NCBI GenBank assembly: GCA_017429835.1
Contig: JAFROD010000048.1
Location: 46,530 to 110,529, forward strand
Length of the DNA: 64,000 nucleotides
Reading direction: 5' to 3'
From: Oscillospiraceae bacterium
GTDB lineage: Bacteria > Bacillota > Clostridia > Oscillospirales > Oscillospiraceae
Part shown: positions 7,694 to 15,511 of the stretch, piece after piece
Layout: each line of letters begins with the position of its first letter
Numbering within the stretch: position 1 is the stretch's first letter
The notes under the pieces: generated by a model
Told to the model about the DNA's origin: nothing
Databases searched by the model: none
The model's input: only the letters and a program-made list of their open reading frames with translations
Program-made: the position numbers and the translations under genes

Positions 7694-10600
7694 TTGAAAT
7701 TTTCCATGTTTCAAAAGAAAGGCAAAACCAAGCCCGATCAGAAGAAGAAACCAAAAGAGGCGGCCTCCCCGCTGAAAAAGAAGAAGCGCGTGGAACGACT
7801 GCCGCTCTTGCTGGCATTTGCTGCGCCGTTTTTGATCGCGTGCGTCGTCTTTGCCGTCAGCGGCGTGTATCCGTTCGGCGACAACATGATCCTGGCGCAT
7901 GACCAGTGGCATCAGTATTTTCCGTTCTTCAAGGCGTTCCGCGAAAAGCTGCTGTCGGGCGGCTCTCTGCAGTATACCTGGAACGTCGGCATGGGCACGG
8001 GCTACGCGTCCCTCTTTGCTTACTATCTGGCAAGCCCTCTGAACTGGCTGTGCGTGCTGGTGCCGTCCTCCGTGCTGATGGAGTTCTTCACCCTCCTGAC
8101 GATCCTGAAGATTTCCTGCGCGGGTCTGTTCATGGCAATGTTCCTGCGCATCGTCTACCGCAAAAACGACCTTTCCATCGCGTTCTTCGGACTGATGTAC
8201 GCGTTCTGCTCCTGGGTCTGCGGCTACTACTGGAACAATATCTGGCTGGACACCTTCGCTTTGCTTCCGCTGCTGGTCGGGGGGACGGTCTGCCTCCTGC
8301 GCGACGGGAAATTCCGGCTCTATACGATCACGCTGGCGCTCTCGCTCTGGTGCAACTACTATATCGCGTACTTCTGCTGTATTTTCGTCCTGCTGATCTT
8401 CATCGTCTACTGCATCGTCTGCTGGCAGGGCTGCAAGAACTTTCTGCGCCGCTTCCTGCAGATCGGCGTGTGCACGCTGATCGGCGTCGGACTTGCGGCA
8501 GCCCTCCTGATCCCGACGCTCAAAGCGATGGGGATCACCAATTCCGCCAAGAGCAAGGACGTACACCTTCTGGGACTGAACATCGCAAAGGACGTCAGCG
8601 CCGTCGTTCCGGAGGGGAGGAGCACGTTCGACTACATTCTGAAGGATACGATCCCCGGCATTTGGCGAGCGGCGAAGCAGATCTTCACCAATCTGATGCC
8701 GATCCCCGACGTCACAAAGATGGAGGGCCTGCCGAACGTCTACTGCGGCTTCTCCGCCCTCATTCTGGCGATCTATTTCTGCTGCTGCGGAAAGATCCGC
8801 CTGCGTGAAAAGATTTGCAGCGTGCTGTTGCTGCTGTTCCTGTTCCTGAGCTTTATTTCCCGCTATCTGGACTATATCTGGCACGGCTTCCATTTCCCGA
8901 ATATGCTGCCGTACCGGTTCAGCTTCCTGTTCAGCTTCGTCACGATCTGCATGGCGTTCCGCGCCTTTACGCTGATGGACAGCTTCAAAAAGTGGTATCT
9001 GGCGATCATCGTGCCGATCGCGGGGCTGCTGATCTGGAACGCCTGGAGCGCGGAGAATTTCCCGAAGCGGTCTCTGGCGGCGGGCATTGCCGTCCTGGTC
9101 GGCATGATCGTGTTCTTCCTGCTCTACGGCAGAAAAAAGTGGCGCCGCGTCGTGGCGCTGTGTCTGCTGGCGGCGATCATCTCCGCAGAGATGATCTTCT
9201 GCTTCAGCTTCGGCGTCGATAAGGTCTCGTTCACCTCGCGCAGCAGCTATCCGAAGGACGGCGCGGCGGTGCAGCGTCTGCTTGAAAAGGCGGAGGAGCT
9301 GGAGAAGGGAAAGACGGAATTCTGGCGCACGGAAGCGACCAATACCAATACGCTCAACGACGGTGCGCTCAACAACTACAACGGCGTGACGATCTTCACC
9401 TCGTCCGCCAACGTCAATTTCAACCGCTTCTCCCGGTCGCTCGGCATGTCGTCCTGGCCGAGCAGCAACCGTTTCCTCTACTATGAGTCCTCGCCGTTCA
9501 TCAACGCGATGTGCGGCATCAAGTACCTGCTCGACCGCGACGGTCAGTACCGCGACACGCAGTACAATACGCTGATCGCGACGGAGGGCGGCACGAATCT
9601 CCTGCGTAACGACTACTTCATCTCCCTCGGCTTTATGACGAATACCGAGTTGCAGGACTTCGTCGCGGAGAAGGATAAGTACAATCCGATCTGGGAACAG
9701 AACGAGATGTTCGCCCTTGCGACAGGCGTTCAGGAGCCGCTGTACGTTCCCGTGCAGTATTCGGAGCTGCGCCATTCGGACGAAAACGTCACCCTCGAGG
9801 GGGGCGGCACGTCCGGCACGCAGTATTCTTTCAACTGCACAAAAGCTGCGGGACGCTCCAGCCTGAGCGTGGTCTACAAGGCGGACACGGACGGTCTTTA
9901 CTGCGCGACGACGAATTTCAACAACGTCAAGGCGGTGTCCGTGTATCACAACGGAAACTACCTCTTTGACCGCAACATCAAAACGCGCAGTATGTTCTCC
10001 CTCGGCTGGCTGGCGGCGGGTGACGAAGTCACGCTGGTCTATTTCGTGGACGAGGGTGAATCGGGCACGTTCTCGGCGGACGTCGAGAAGATGGACGATT
10101 ACGCCTTCCGCCGCGGCTATGAGGAGCTTGCAGACGAGGCGTGGAAGCTGAACGAGGTGAAGGACACCAAGCTGTCCGGCTTCGTTTCGGCAAAGCGCGA
10201 TGGGCTGTTCTACACCTCGATCCCCTATGAGCCGGGCTGGACGGCAGAGGTGGACGGCAAAGAGGTGGAGCTCGCGGCGACCTTCGATCCCTCCGAACAC
10301 GCCGTCAAGCTGGCGGACGCGGTGATCGCCTTCCCGCTCACCAAGGGCATGCACCAGATCACCCTGCGCTATTCCGCGCCGGGTCTGACCCTCGGCATCG
10401 TGATCTCCGCTGCGGCGCTGCTTGCGCTCGGCGCGCTGCTCTACCTGCGCCGGAAGGAATATACCCTTTTCCCCGACCCGCCGAAGGAGGAACCCGTATC
10501 TGCGGAGGACGCTCTGCTGGAGCAGCAGGAGCAGATTGACAGCGGGAAGATCGACGAAGAAACGTATCAAAACCGGCGCGCGGAGATCATTCGGGAATAA
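7694..10600 (+). CDS. YfhO-family membrane protein, copy 2, with SHOCT-like tail
   Basis: 968-residue paralogue of the preceding protein with the same plan: Lys-rich N-terminus, 12-13 membrane helices, a large outer domain and a last helix near residue 910. It differs by an insertion near residue 285 and by a cytoplasmic C-terminal tail (LLEQQEQIDSGKIDEETY...) resembling a SHOCT oligomerisation motif that copy 1 lacks. Initiation is at TTG 7694: AGGAGGTG at 7681-7688 is ideally placed for it, whereas the in-frame ATG at 7706 would be 19 bases away. Role in cell-envelope glycosylation is inferred from the family only. Confidence 0.88.
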   Translation: MKFSMFQKKGKTKPDQKKKPKEAASPLKKKKRVERLPLLLAFAAPFLIACVVFAVSGVYPFGDNMILAHDQWHQYFPFFKAFREKLLSGGSLQYTWNVGMGTGYASLFAYYLASPLNWLCVLVPSSVLMEFFTLLTILKISCAGLFMAMFLRIVYRKNDLSIAFFGLMYAFCSWVCGYYWNNIWLDTFALLPLLVGGTVCLLRDGKFRLYTITLALSLWCNYYIAYFCCIFVLLIFIVYCIVCWQGCKNFLRRFLQIGVCTLIGVGLAAALLIPTLKAMGITNSAKSKDVHLLGLNIAKDVSAVVPEGRSTFDYILKDTIPGIWRAAKQIFTNLMPIPDVTKMEGLPNVYCGFSALILAIYFCCCGKIRLREKICSVLLLLFLFLSFISRYLDYIWHGFHFPNMLPYRFSFLFSFVTICMAFRAFTLMDSFKKWYLAIIVPIAGLLIWNAWSAENFPKRSLAAGIAVLVGMIVFFLLYGRKKWRRVVALCLLAAIISAEMIFCFSFGVDKVSFTSRSSYPKDGAAVQRLLEKAEELEKGKTEFWRTEATNTNTLNDGALNNYNGVTIFTSSANVNFNRFSRSLGMSSWPSSNRFLYYESSPFINAMCGIKYLLDRDGQYRDTQYNTLIATEGGTNLLRNDYFISLGFMTNTELQDFVAEKDKYNPIWEQNEMFALATGVQEPLYVPVQYSELRHSDENVTLEGGGTSGTQYSFNCTKAAGRSSLSVVYKADTDGLYCATTNFNNVKAVSVYHNGNYLFDRNIKTRSMFSLGWLAAGDEVTLVYFVDEGESGTFSADVEKMDDYAFRRGYEELADEAWKLNEVKDTKLSGFVSAKRDGLFYTSIPYEPGWTAEVDGKEVELAATFDPSEHAVKLADAVIAFPLTKGMHQITLRYSAPGLTLGIVISAAALLALGALLYLRRKEYTLFPDPPKEEPVSAEDALLEQQEQIDSGKIDEETYQNRRAEIIRE

Positions 10601-10612
10601 TAAACGAAACGA

Positions 10613-10644
10613 CACGCCGCAGCGGGTTCTCCCGCTGCGGCGTG
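10613..10644. terminator. Bidirectional terminator between convergent genes
   Basis: A 14-bp perfect stem CACGCCGCAGCGGG with loop TTCT. The minus-strand side is followed by a T-rich stretch, so it best serves the lipid kinase gene, but it also lies 12 bases after the second YfhO gene. Confidence 0.7.
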
Positions 10645-10661
10645 CCGTATATGATATGCGC

Positions 10662-11528
10662 TTATACGTGGATCGGGGCTTTGCTCGTGACGGAGTACTC
10701 CGTCACGCCGCGCACCGTTTCGCCGTCGATCTGCAGGGCGGTCGGGCGGTCGAAGCGGACTGTGACCTCGTGACCGGTGATCGTTCTGCACATCTCCGTG
10801 TGCTTGACGTGCTCGCCCTTGAAAATGGACGGGAAGACCATCAGCGTCTTGAGCTTGCCCGCGCCGAACATGACGGAGACCGTGACCGTGCGCTCGGCGT
10901 TCAGGCGATCCTGCTGCGGGGCGACCATCATGCCGCCGCCGTAGAAGCGGCCGTTCATCGTCGGCGCGAGCCAGACCTTCTTGAACGCGTATTCCTTGCC
11001 GTCCACGGTGATGACCGCGTTCGGGCGCTTGAAATGGAACAGCAGCCCCTTGATGGCGATCGAGGCGTAGTTGACGGGCTTGTCCGATTTTGCGCGCTGC
11101 GCGTCGCCGACTTCGCAGCAGTAGCCGTCGATGCCGAAGCCGATACCGTTGAGGAAGCGGCAGGTCTTGCCGTTGACCGTGACGGTCGGCAGATCGCGGA
11201 GGTATTTCTTGATGGAGAAGGGCGGTTCGCCGACCTTTTTACCCAAATCGTTCAGGAAATCGTTGCCCGTACCCACGGCGTAATAGAGAATTTCGTTCGG
11301 AACGTCCAAGCCGTCGAGCTCGTTGGCGAAGTGGTTGATCGTGCCGTCGCCGCCGGTCAGGATCACGCCGTCATCGGGCGCGATCTCGCGGAGAAACGCG
11401 GCGTAGCCGCCGTCCAGCTTCGTGACGTCATGGAACTTGAGTTCAGCACTGTCCATTTTCAGCTTCTTCGCTTCCTCCGCGCCGGTACCGTTGCCGGCAA
11501 GGGGATTGAACAGAACGTGATAGGTCAT
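10662..11528 (-). CDS. Diacylglycerol/lipid kinase family protein (DgkB/YegS-like)
   Basis: 288-residue cytoplasmic or membrane-associated kinase of the DagK/LCB5 superfamily, which phosphorylates diacylglycerol or related lipids, often to recycle diacylglycerol released during lipoteichoic acid synthesis. The nucleotide-binding motif LTGGDGTINH sits near residue 70 and the second conserved VGTGNDFLNDLG near 95. The ATG at 11528 has GGAAGG upstream; an earlier in-frame codon at 11567 lies inside the promoter and is rejected. The adjacent YfhO genes make a shared role in envelope glycolipids plausible (inference). Confidence 0.87.
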   Translation of the reverse strand: MTYHVLFNPLAGNGTGAEEAKKLKMDSAELKFHDVTKLDGGYAAFLREIAPDDGVILTGGDGTINHFANELDGLDVPNEILYYAVGTGNDFLNDLGKKVGEPPFSIKKYLRDLPTVTVNGKTCRFLNGIGFGIDGYCCEVGDAQRAKSDKPVNYASIAIKGLLFHFKRPNAVITVDGKEYAFKKVWLAPTMNGRFYGGGMMVAPQQDRLNAERTVTVSVMFGAGKLKTLMVFPSIFKGEHVKHTEMCRTITGHEVTVRFDRPTALQIDGETVRGVTEYSVTSKAPIHV

Positions 11529-11558
11529 TTTATTACCTTCCTTGTGTGGTTTTCCTCT

Positions 11559-11587
11559 ATTATACACCTTGTCGCATTATGTCGCAA
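11559..11587 (-). promoter_or_regulatory. Promoter of the lipid kinase gene
   Basis: Minus-strand TTGCGA (11582-11587), 17-base spacer, perfect TATAAT (11559-11564); predicted start near 11552, about 24 bases before the ATG. Confidence 0.75.
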
Positions 11588-11601
11588 CAGGTATTTTTAC
11601 G

Positions 11602-11630
11602 TTGACAGAGGGAGACGGAGCCACTATACT
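11602..11630 (+). promoter_or_regulatory. Promoter of the 5-formyl-THF cyclo-ligase gene
   Basis: Perfect TTGACA (11602-11607), 17-base spacer, TATACT (11625-11630). It is divergent from the lipid kinase promoter with only 14 bases between the two -35 boxes. The transcript would begin near 11637, immediately before the palindromic repeat. Confidence 0.8.
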
Positions 11631-11643
11631 GTCGTTGTTAGAT

Positions 11644-11690
11644 GCCTCCCTCTTGAGGGAGGTGGCACAGCGCCGCCGTGACGGAGGGAG
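11644..11690. repeat. Palindromic repeat element in the 5' UTR of the cyclo-ligase gene
   Basis: The arm CCTCCCTC-TT-GAGGGAGG (11645-11662) is followed by GTGGCAC, a GC-rich core and GTGACGGAGGGAG. The layout (palindrome, core, TGACGGA.GAGG end) matches the two longer elements at 52390-52536, marking a dispersed non-coding family. It sits between the promoter and the start codon, so it is transcribed. Confidence 0.65.
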
Positions 11691-11729
11691 CCAAGTGCGG
11701 AACGAGTACAGAACAGAAGAGGAATGAGC

Positions 11730-12263
11730 ATGGACAAGGAAACCCTGCGGCAGGAAATGAGAATCAAACGGCAGGAAATGCGCGAGGAGGAGATCGCTGC
11801 GGCGTCGGACGAGCTGGCAGCGCGGCTCTTTGCCCATCCGCTCTACCGCGCGGCGAAAACGCTCTACGTCTACCTGAGCGCGAATCAGGAGGTGCGGACG
11901 GAGGAAATCATCCGGCAGGCGAGGTGTGACGGCAAGCGCGTCGCCGCGCCGCGGGTCTGCGGCAGCGAACTGCGCTTTTTCTTCCTTGCGGAAGACACGA
12001 GGCTCGAAGCGGGCAGCTTCGGCATATTGGAGCCGGTCGACGCAGAGGAAGCGAACGACCCGACCGCGCTGGTGCTGCTGCCGGGGCTGGCGTTCGACCG
12101 CTCCGGTTACCGTCTGGGCTACGGCGGCGGCTTCTACGACCGCTTCCTCGCGCGGGAAAACGCGCATCCGACCGTCGCGCTCTGCTACGGTTTCCAGTTG
12201 CTTGACAATCTCCCGCACGAGCCGCACGACGTCACCGCCGCCGCGGTGCTGACCGCAGAATAA
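11730..12263 (+). CDS. 5-formyltetrahydrofolate cyclo-ligase
   Basis: Converts 5-formyl-THF to 5,10-methenyl-THF with ATP, returning stored folate to one-carbon metabolism. 177 residues, normal for the family. N-terminal Lys/Arg-rich helix (LRQEMRIKRQEM) and the signature GYRLGYGGGFYDRFL near residue 130 are present. Of two in-frame ATGs, 11724 is one base from the AGAGG site and 11730 is seven bases from it, so 11730 is the likely start. The gene has its own promoter at 11602 and a palindromic repeat in its leader. No terminator is seen before the next operon. Confidence 0.92.
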   Translation: MDKETLRQEMRIKRQEMREEEIAAASDELAARLFAHPLYRAAKTLYVYLSANQEVRTEEIIRQARCDGKRVAAPRVCGSELRFFFLAEDTRLEAGSFGILEPVDAEEANDPTALVLLPGLAFDRSGYRLGYGGGFYDRFLARENAHPTVALCYGFQLLDNLPHEPHDVTAAAVLTAE

Positions 12264-12269
12264 AAAGAC

Positions 12270-12330
12270 TTGACAAAAATGGTTTATCGAAGTAAACTAC
12301 GAGTAGAGTTTATCGCGATAAACCATTTTT
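12270..12330 (+). promoter_or_regulatory. Promoter and BlaI-type operator of the blaI-M56 operon
   Basis: TTGACA (12270-12275), 17-base spacer, TAAACT (12293-12298). Three copies of a GTTTATCG-type half-site cover it. A perfect 16-bp palindrome GTTTATCGCGATAAAC lies at 12308-12323. A 15-bp inverted pair also exists, AAAAATGGTTTATCG (12275-12289) against CGATAAACCATTTTT (12316-12330). Repressor bound here would cover the -10 region and transcript start, so autoregulation by the downstream BlaI-like repressor is inferred. Confidence 0.85.
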
Positions 12331-12348
12331 GCTTTGGAGGTCTGCCCT

Positions 12349-12720
12349 ATGGTCGATTTTGAGCTTGGCGCGGTGCAGGAGCGGTTTGCCGCGCTCGTGT
12401 GGGCGCATGAGCCCGTCGGCTCGGGGGAGCTGGTCAAGATCTGTGAGCGGGAGCTGCACTGGAAAAAGCCGACCACCTACACGGTGCTGCGGAAGCTCTG
12501 CGAGAAAGGACTGCTGCAAAACGAGAACGGGGTCGTGACCTCGCGGGTCTCGCGGGAGGAATTCTACTCCGCAAAGAGCGAGCAGGTGATCTCGGAATCG
12601 TTCGAGGGCTCGCTGCCCGCCTTCGTCGCGGCGTTCATCTCACGGCAGCAGCTTTCGGCGCAGGAGGCGGACGAGATCCAGCGCATGATCGACGCCTTCC
12701 GGAAGGAGGGAACGCCGTGA
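12349..12720 (+). CDS. BlaI/MecI/CopY-family transcriptional repressor
   Basis: 123-residue winged-helix repressor. The N-terminal DNA-binding domain (about 1-75) has the family's pattern VWAHEPVGSGELVKICERE...PTTYTVLRKLCEKGLL. The C-terminal helical part (about 80-123) dimerises and contains the stretch normally cleaved on induction. GGAGG at 12336-12340 is eight bases from the ATG at 12349. It overlaps the M56 peptidase gene by four bases (GTGA), the classic repressor-sensor pair. It probably binds the palindromes at 12275-12330 and may have further targets outside the window. Confidence 0.93.
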   Translation: MVDFELGAVQERFAALVWAHEPVGSGELVKICERELHWKKPTTYTVLRKLCEKGLLQNENGVVTSRVSREEFYSAKSEQVISESFEGSLPAFVAAFISRQQLSAQEADEIQRMIDAFRKEGTP

Positions 12721-15455
12721 GCACGGTCTTTCTCAAGCTCCTGAACATGAGCATCACGGCAAGCTGGCTGATTCTCGCGGTGCTTGCCGCGCGGCTGCTT
12801 TTGAAGAAAGCGCCGAAGTGGATCGTCTGTCTGCTCTGGGGACTTGCCGCGCTGCGCCTGCTGCTCCCATTTTCCCTGCAGAGTGTGCTCAGCGTGGTGC
12901 CCAGCGCGGAAACGGTACCCGCGGACATCGTCGTTTCGCCCCAACCGACGATCCATACCGGAATTGCCGTTGTGAACAACACGGTCAATCCGATCATCAC
13001 AGAGACCCTTGCGCCGACACCTGCGGCGAGCGTCAATCCGATGCAGACCGTCGTTTTCGTCGCATCCGTCGTCTGGGCGGTCGGCGTTGCAGCCATGCTC
13101 CTTTACGCGCTGATCAGCTTCCTGCGGCTGCGGAAAACCGTCGCCGCGTGCGTGCCGGTCGAGAAGCGCGTTTTCGCCTGCGATGAGATCAAAACGCCCT
13201 TCATCCTCGGCGTATTTCGTCCGAACATCTACGTTCCGTCCGCCATGCGTGGGGAAACGCTGGACTGTGTCCTCCTCCATGAAAGGGCGCATCTGTGCCG
13301 CCGCGATCACTGGTGGAAGCCCGTTGGATATCTCCTGCTGAGCGTCTACTGGTTCAACCCGCTGTGCTGGGTCGCCTATCTTCTGCTCTGCCGCGATATT
13401 GAAATGGCGTGCGACGAAAAGGTCGTCCGCGACATGGACCGCGACAGCGTGGCGGCGTATTCGCAGGCGCTTCTGGACTGCGGCGTTCAAAGAAAGTCCG
13501 TTGCCGCTTGCCCGCTTGCCTTCGGCGAGGTCGGCGTGAAGCAGCGCGTCAAGGGGATTCTGAATTATAAAAAACCCGCGTTCTGGATCATTCTGATCGC
13601 CCTTCTCGTGTGCGTCGTGATCGCCGTCTGCCTGCTGACCGACCCGCGCTCGGACGAACCGCCGACGGAGAGCACAAACGAATCGTCAGCAGAGAGTACG
13701 AGCGAATCGCTGCCGGAAGTCCCTTGGAACACCTGCGTGATTCGTGACCTTCAATATGCTTCCGGAACGTATTTTTGCGTTATCCGTTCTGACGCTACGC
13801 TGATATTTGCCGCAACTGATTCGTTTACCTCCATCTCGGCGTTTCTTGATAACAAAGACCCGCATCTGATCAGAGCGGAAGAGAAAAAACTCACGGCGGA
13901 AGAATTCAAGGAATTCACCGCACTGTTGGACGCAGTTTACGAAAACGGAACGCTCGAGCCTGCGCCGGAGCCGGATGAAAGCCGGCGTACCGGGATTGTC
14001 TGTGGCTCGGAATGCAGTTTCTGGTTGGACGGCGCGGAGATTGGCCCATATAATCTCGTCGCTTATAACGACTATCCTCCCGAAGAATACAGCAAGCTGC
14101 TGGACTGGATGCGGGAGCAATACAACAGCGCAGTGTTTTCAAAGAATGATCAAGCAATGGGAAATGCTGCTCCTGCCGCAGTAAGATGGTTCGATGTCCT
14201 GCATGGAGACGACCGATGGAGCGGCACGAAACAGATCACGATCGACGCATATCCGGACGCCGTCTTTGAGTGCAATCCCAGTACGGTAACGGCCATCGTC
14301 GATCACACGCCCACAGAGCTGCTGAACGGAATGCCGATTCATAGCGTGTACGTCTGCGACCTGAACGGCGACGGCGCGCCGGAGATCTGCGCTACGGTCA
14401 GCTACGGCTCCGGCATGATCGATACAAGGCTCAGGGTGCATGAAATGAAGTCGGGCGTTACCTATGAGCTCTCCGCAAGAGGCAAGTTTGATTATTGCCT
14501 GAATCTGCGAGACGGCAGCATGATCGTGGAAAAGCGCAGATATAGGGGGCAGGAAACGATTGCGACCGGAAGGCTGAGATTAGAGGAGGACGGCCTGCAT
14601 CTCCTCCTTGACGCGCCCGATCCGCACGAGGACAGCGACGCGGAACGAGAGCAATATGCCGCGCAGCAATACGCAACAGAGACATTTGTCTATGTTTTAC
14701 CCGGCTCGAACCTGATCCCGATGCATACCGACAACGTGTATTACTGCGATCTGAACGGCGACGGAGTGCCGGAGCGGTGCGCAAACGCTTCGGTTGGCTC
14801 CGGTTTTGTGGATGAAAGGATCTGCGTGTATGACGGTCTGACCGGCGTTGAGTATGAGCTGTCTGCCCGGGGCGAGTTCGATTATCGGATCAGTCAGCAA
14901 ATCGGAGAACAACTGATCGTGCAGAAACGCAGATACAATGAGCAGGAAGTCATTGAGCTCGGCACGCTGGAGCTGGTGGGAGACGTTTTGCGCTTCGTGC
15001 CCATGAATCCGGCTCAAAACATAACGGAACTGCTCACCCGCATCTATACAGACGACGAGCTGACGGCGATCACTCAGTTTAAGGGAACGCTTTCGGAGCT
15101 GGGTCAGAAATACCCGATTGAATGTCTGCGGGAAGTCGGTTCCGGGAGCATGCTTTATGCCGTTTATCGGAGCGAAAGCAACGTGACGCTGCTCTATTTC
15201 GATCGGAACGGGGAGCAGCAGGGAATACCGAACAAGTATCACATGGCGCACACGACAGAGGAATTCCAAACGCTGCAAGTCGGCGATACGCTGGACGACG
15301 TCAGAACGTTCGACCCCGACGGCATCTATCTGTGGCTGTATACCGGCGTGCAGCTGCCTCCTGTTTCAATGCACTGCACGACGGACGGCTATTTGGTTTA
15401 TATCGTATATAATGAAGACAACGTTGTGACAAAAATCGGAGTCCGCATGATTTAA
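12717..15455 (+). CDS. M56 (BlaR1-like) membrane metallopeptidase with novel duplicated ectodomain
   Basis: 912 residues, GTG start overlapping the repressor stop. The N-terminal half is a BlaR1/M56 sensor-peptidase: membrane helices near 10-30, 35-60 and 105-130, zinc motif HERAH at 188-192, third-ligand region IEMACDE at 228-234, and a fourth helix at about 286-306. Instead of the usual penicillin-binding sensor domain it has a Ser/Thr/Glu linker (about 310-335) and some 575 extracellular residues. These include two homologous units (about 539-626 and 665-755), each with a DLNGDG Ca-binding-type loop followed by CAxxSxGSG and YELSARGxFDY. The ligand is unknown. Predicted to cleave the co-encoded repressor upon signal. 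Confidence 0.88.
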   Translation: MSTVFLKLLNMSITASWLILAVLAARLLLKKAPKWIVCLLWGLAALRLLLPFSLQSVLSVVPSAETVPADIVVSPQPTIHTGIAVVNNTVNPIITETLAPTPAASVNPMQTVVFVASVVWAVGVAAMLLYALISFLRLRKTVAACVPVEKRVFACDEIKTPFILGVFRPNIYVPSAMRGETLDCVLLHERAHLCRRDHWWKPVGYLLLSVYWFNPLCWVAYLLLCRDIEMACDEKVVRDMDRDSVAAYSQALLDCGVQRKSVAACPLAFGEVGVKQRVKGILNYKKPAFWIILIALLVCVVIAVCLLTDPRSDEPPTESTNESSAESTSESLPEVPWNTCVIRDLQYASGTYFCVIRSDATLIFAATDSFTSISAFLDNKDPHLIRAEEKKLTAEEFKEFTALLDAVYENGTLEPAPEPDESRRTGIVCGSECSFWLDGAEIGPYNLVAYNDYPPEEYSKLLDWMREQYNSAVFSKNDQAMGNAAPAAVRWFDVLHGDDRWSGTKQITIDAYPDAVFECNPSTVTAIVDHTPTELLNGMPIHSVYVCDLNGDGAPEICATVSYGSGMIDTRLRVHEMKSGVTYELSARGKFDYCLNLRDGSMIVEKRRYRGQETIATGRLRLEEDGLHLLLDAPDPHEDSDAEREQYAAQQYATETFVYVLPGSNLIPMHTDNVYYCDLNGDGVPERCANASVGSGFVDERICVYDGLTGVEYELSARGEFDYRISQQIGEQLIVQKRRYNEQEVIELGTLELVGDVLRFVPMNPAQNITELLTRIYTDDELTAITQFKGTLSELGQKYPIECLREVGSGSMLYAVYRSESNVTLLYFDRNGEQQGIPNKYHMAHTTEEFQTLQVGDTLDDVRTFDPDGIYLWLYTGVQLPPVSMHCTTDGYLVYIVYNEDNVVTKIGVRMI

Positions 15456-15456
15456 C

Positions 15457-15502
15457 GCCGCACCGATGCGGCATAAAAAAGGGACGCGCCTGCGTCCCTT
15501 TT
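15457..15502. terminator. Bidirectional terminator between M56 and nagA genes
   Basis: Two stacked hairpins: GCCGCA-CCGA-TGCGGC (15457-15472), then GGGACGC-GCCT-GCGTCCC (15481-15498), flanked by AAAAAA on one side and TTTT on the other. It serves the two convergent genes. Confidence 0.85.
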
Positions 15503-15511
15503 CTATATCTT

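Noticed and set aside
7484..10615. A 1043-codon open frame antisense to the second YfhO gene
   Set aside because: No recognisable domain, no ribosome binding site, composition typical of the complement of a GC3-rich gene.
12349..15455. A beta-lactam resistance locus, suggested by the BlaI/BlaR1 pair
   Set aside because: No beta-lactamase or PBP2a gene is nearby and the peptidase lacks the penicillin-binding sensor domain.
15457..15502. A small RNA or riboswitch made of two adjacent hairpins
   Set aside because: Short stems flanked by A and T tracts between convergent genes are adequately explained as a two-way terminator.
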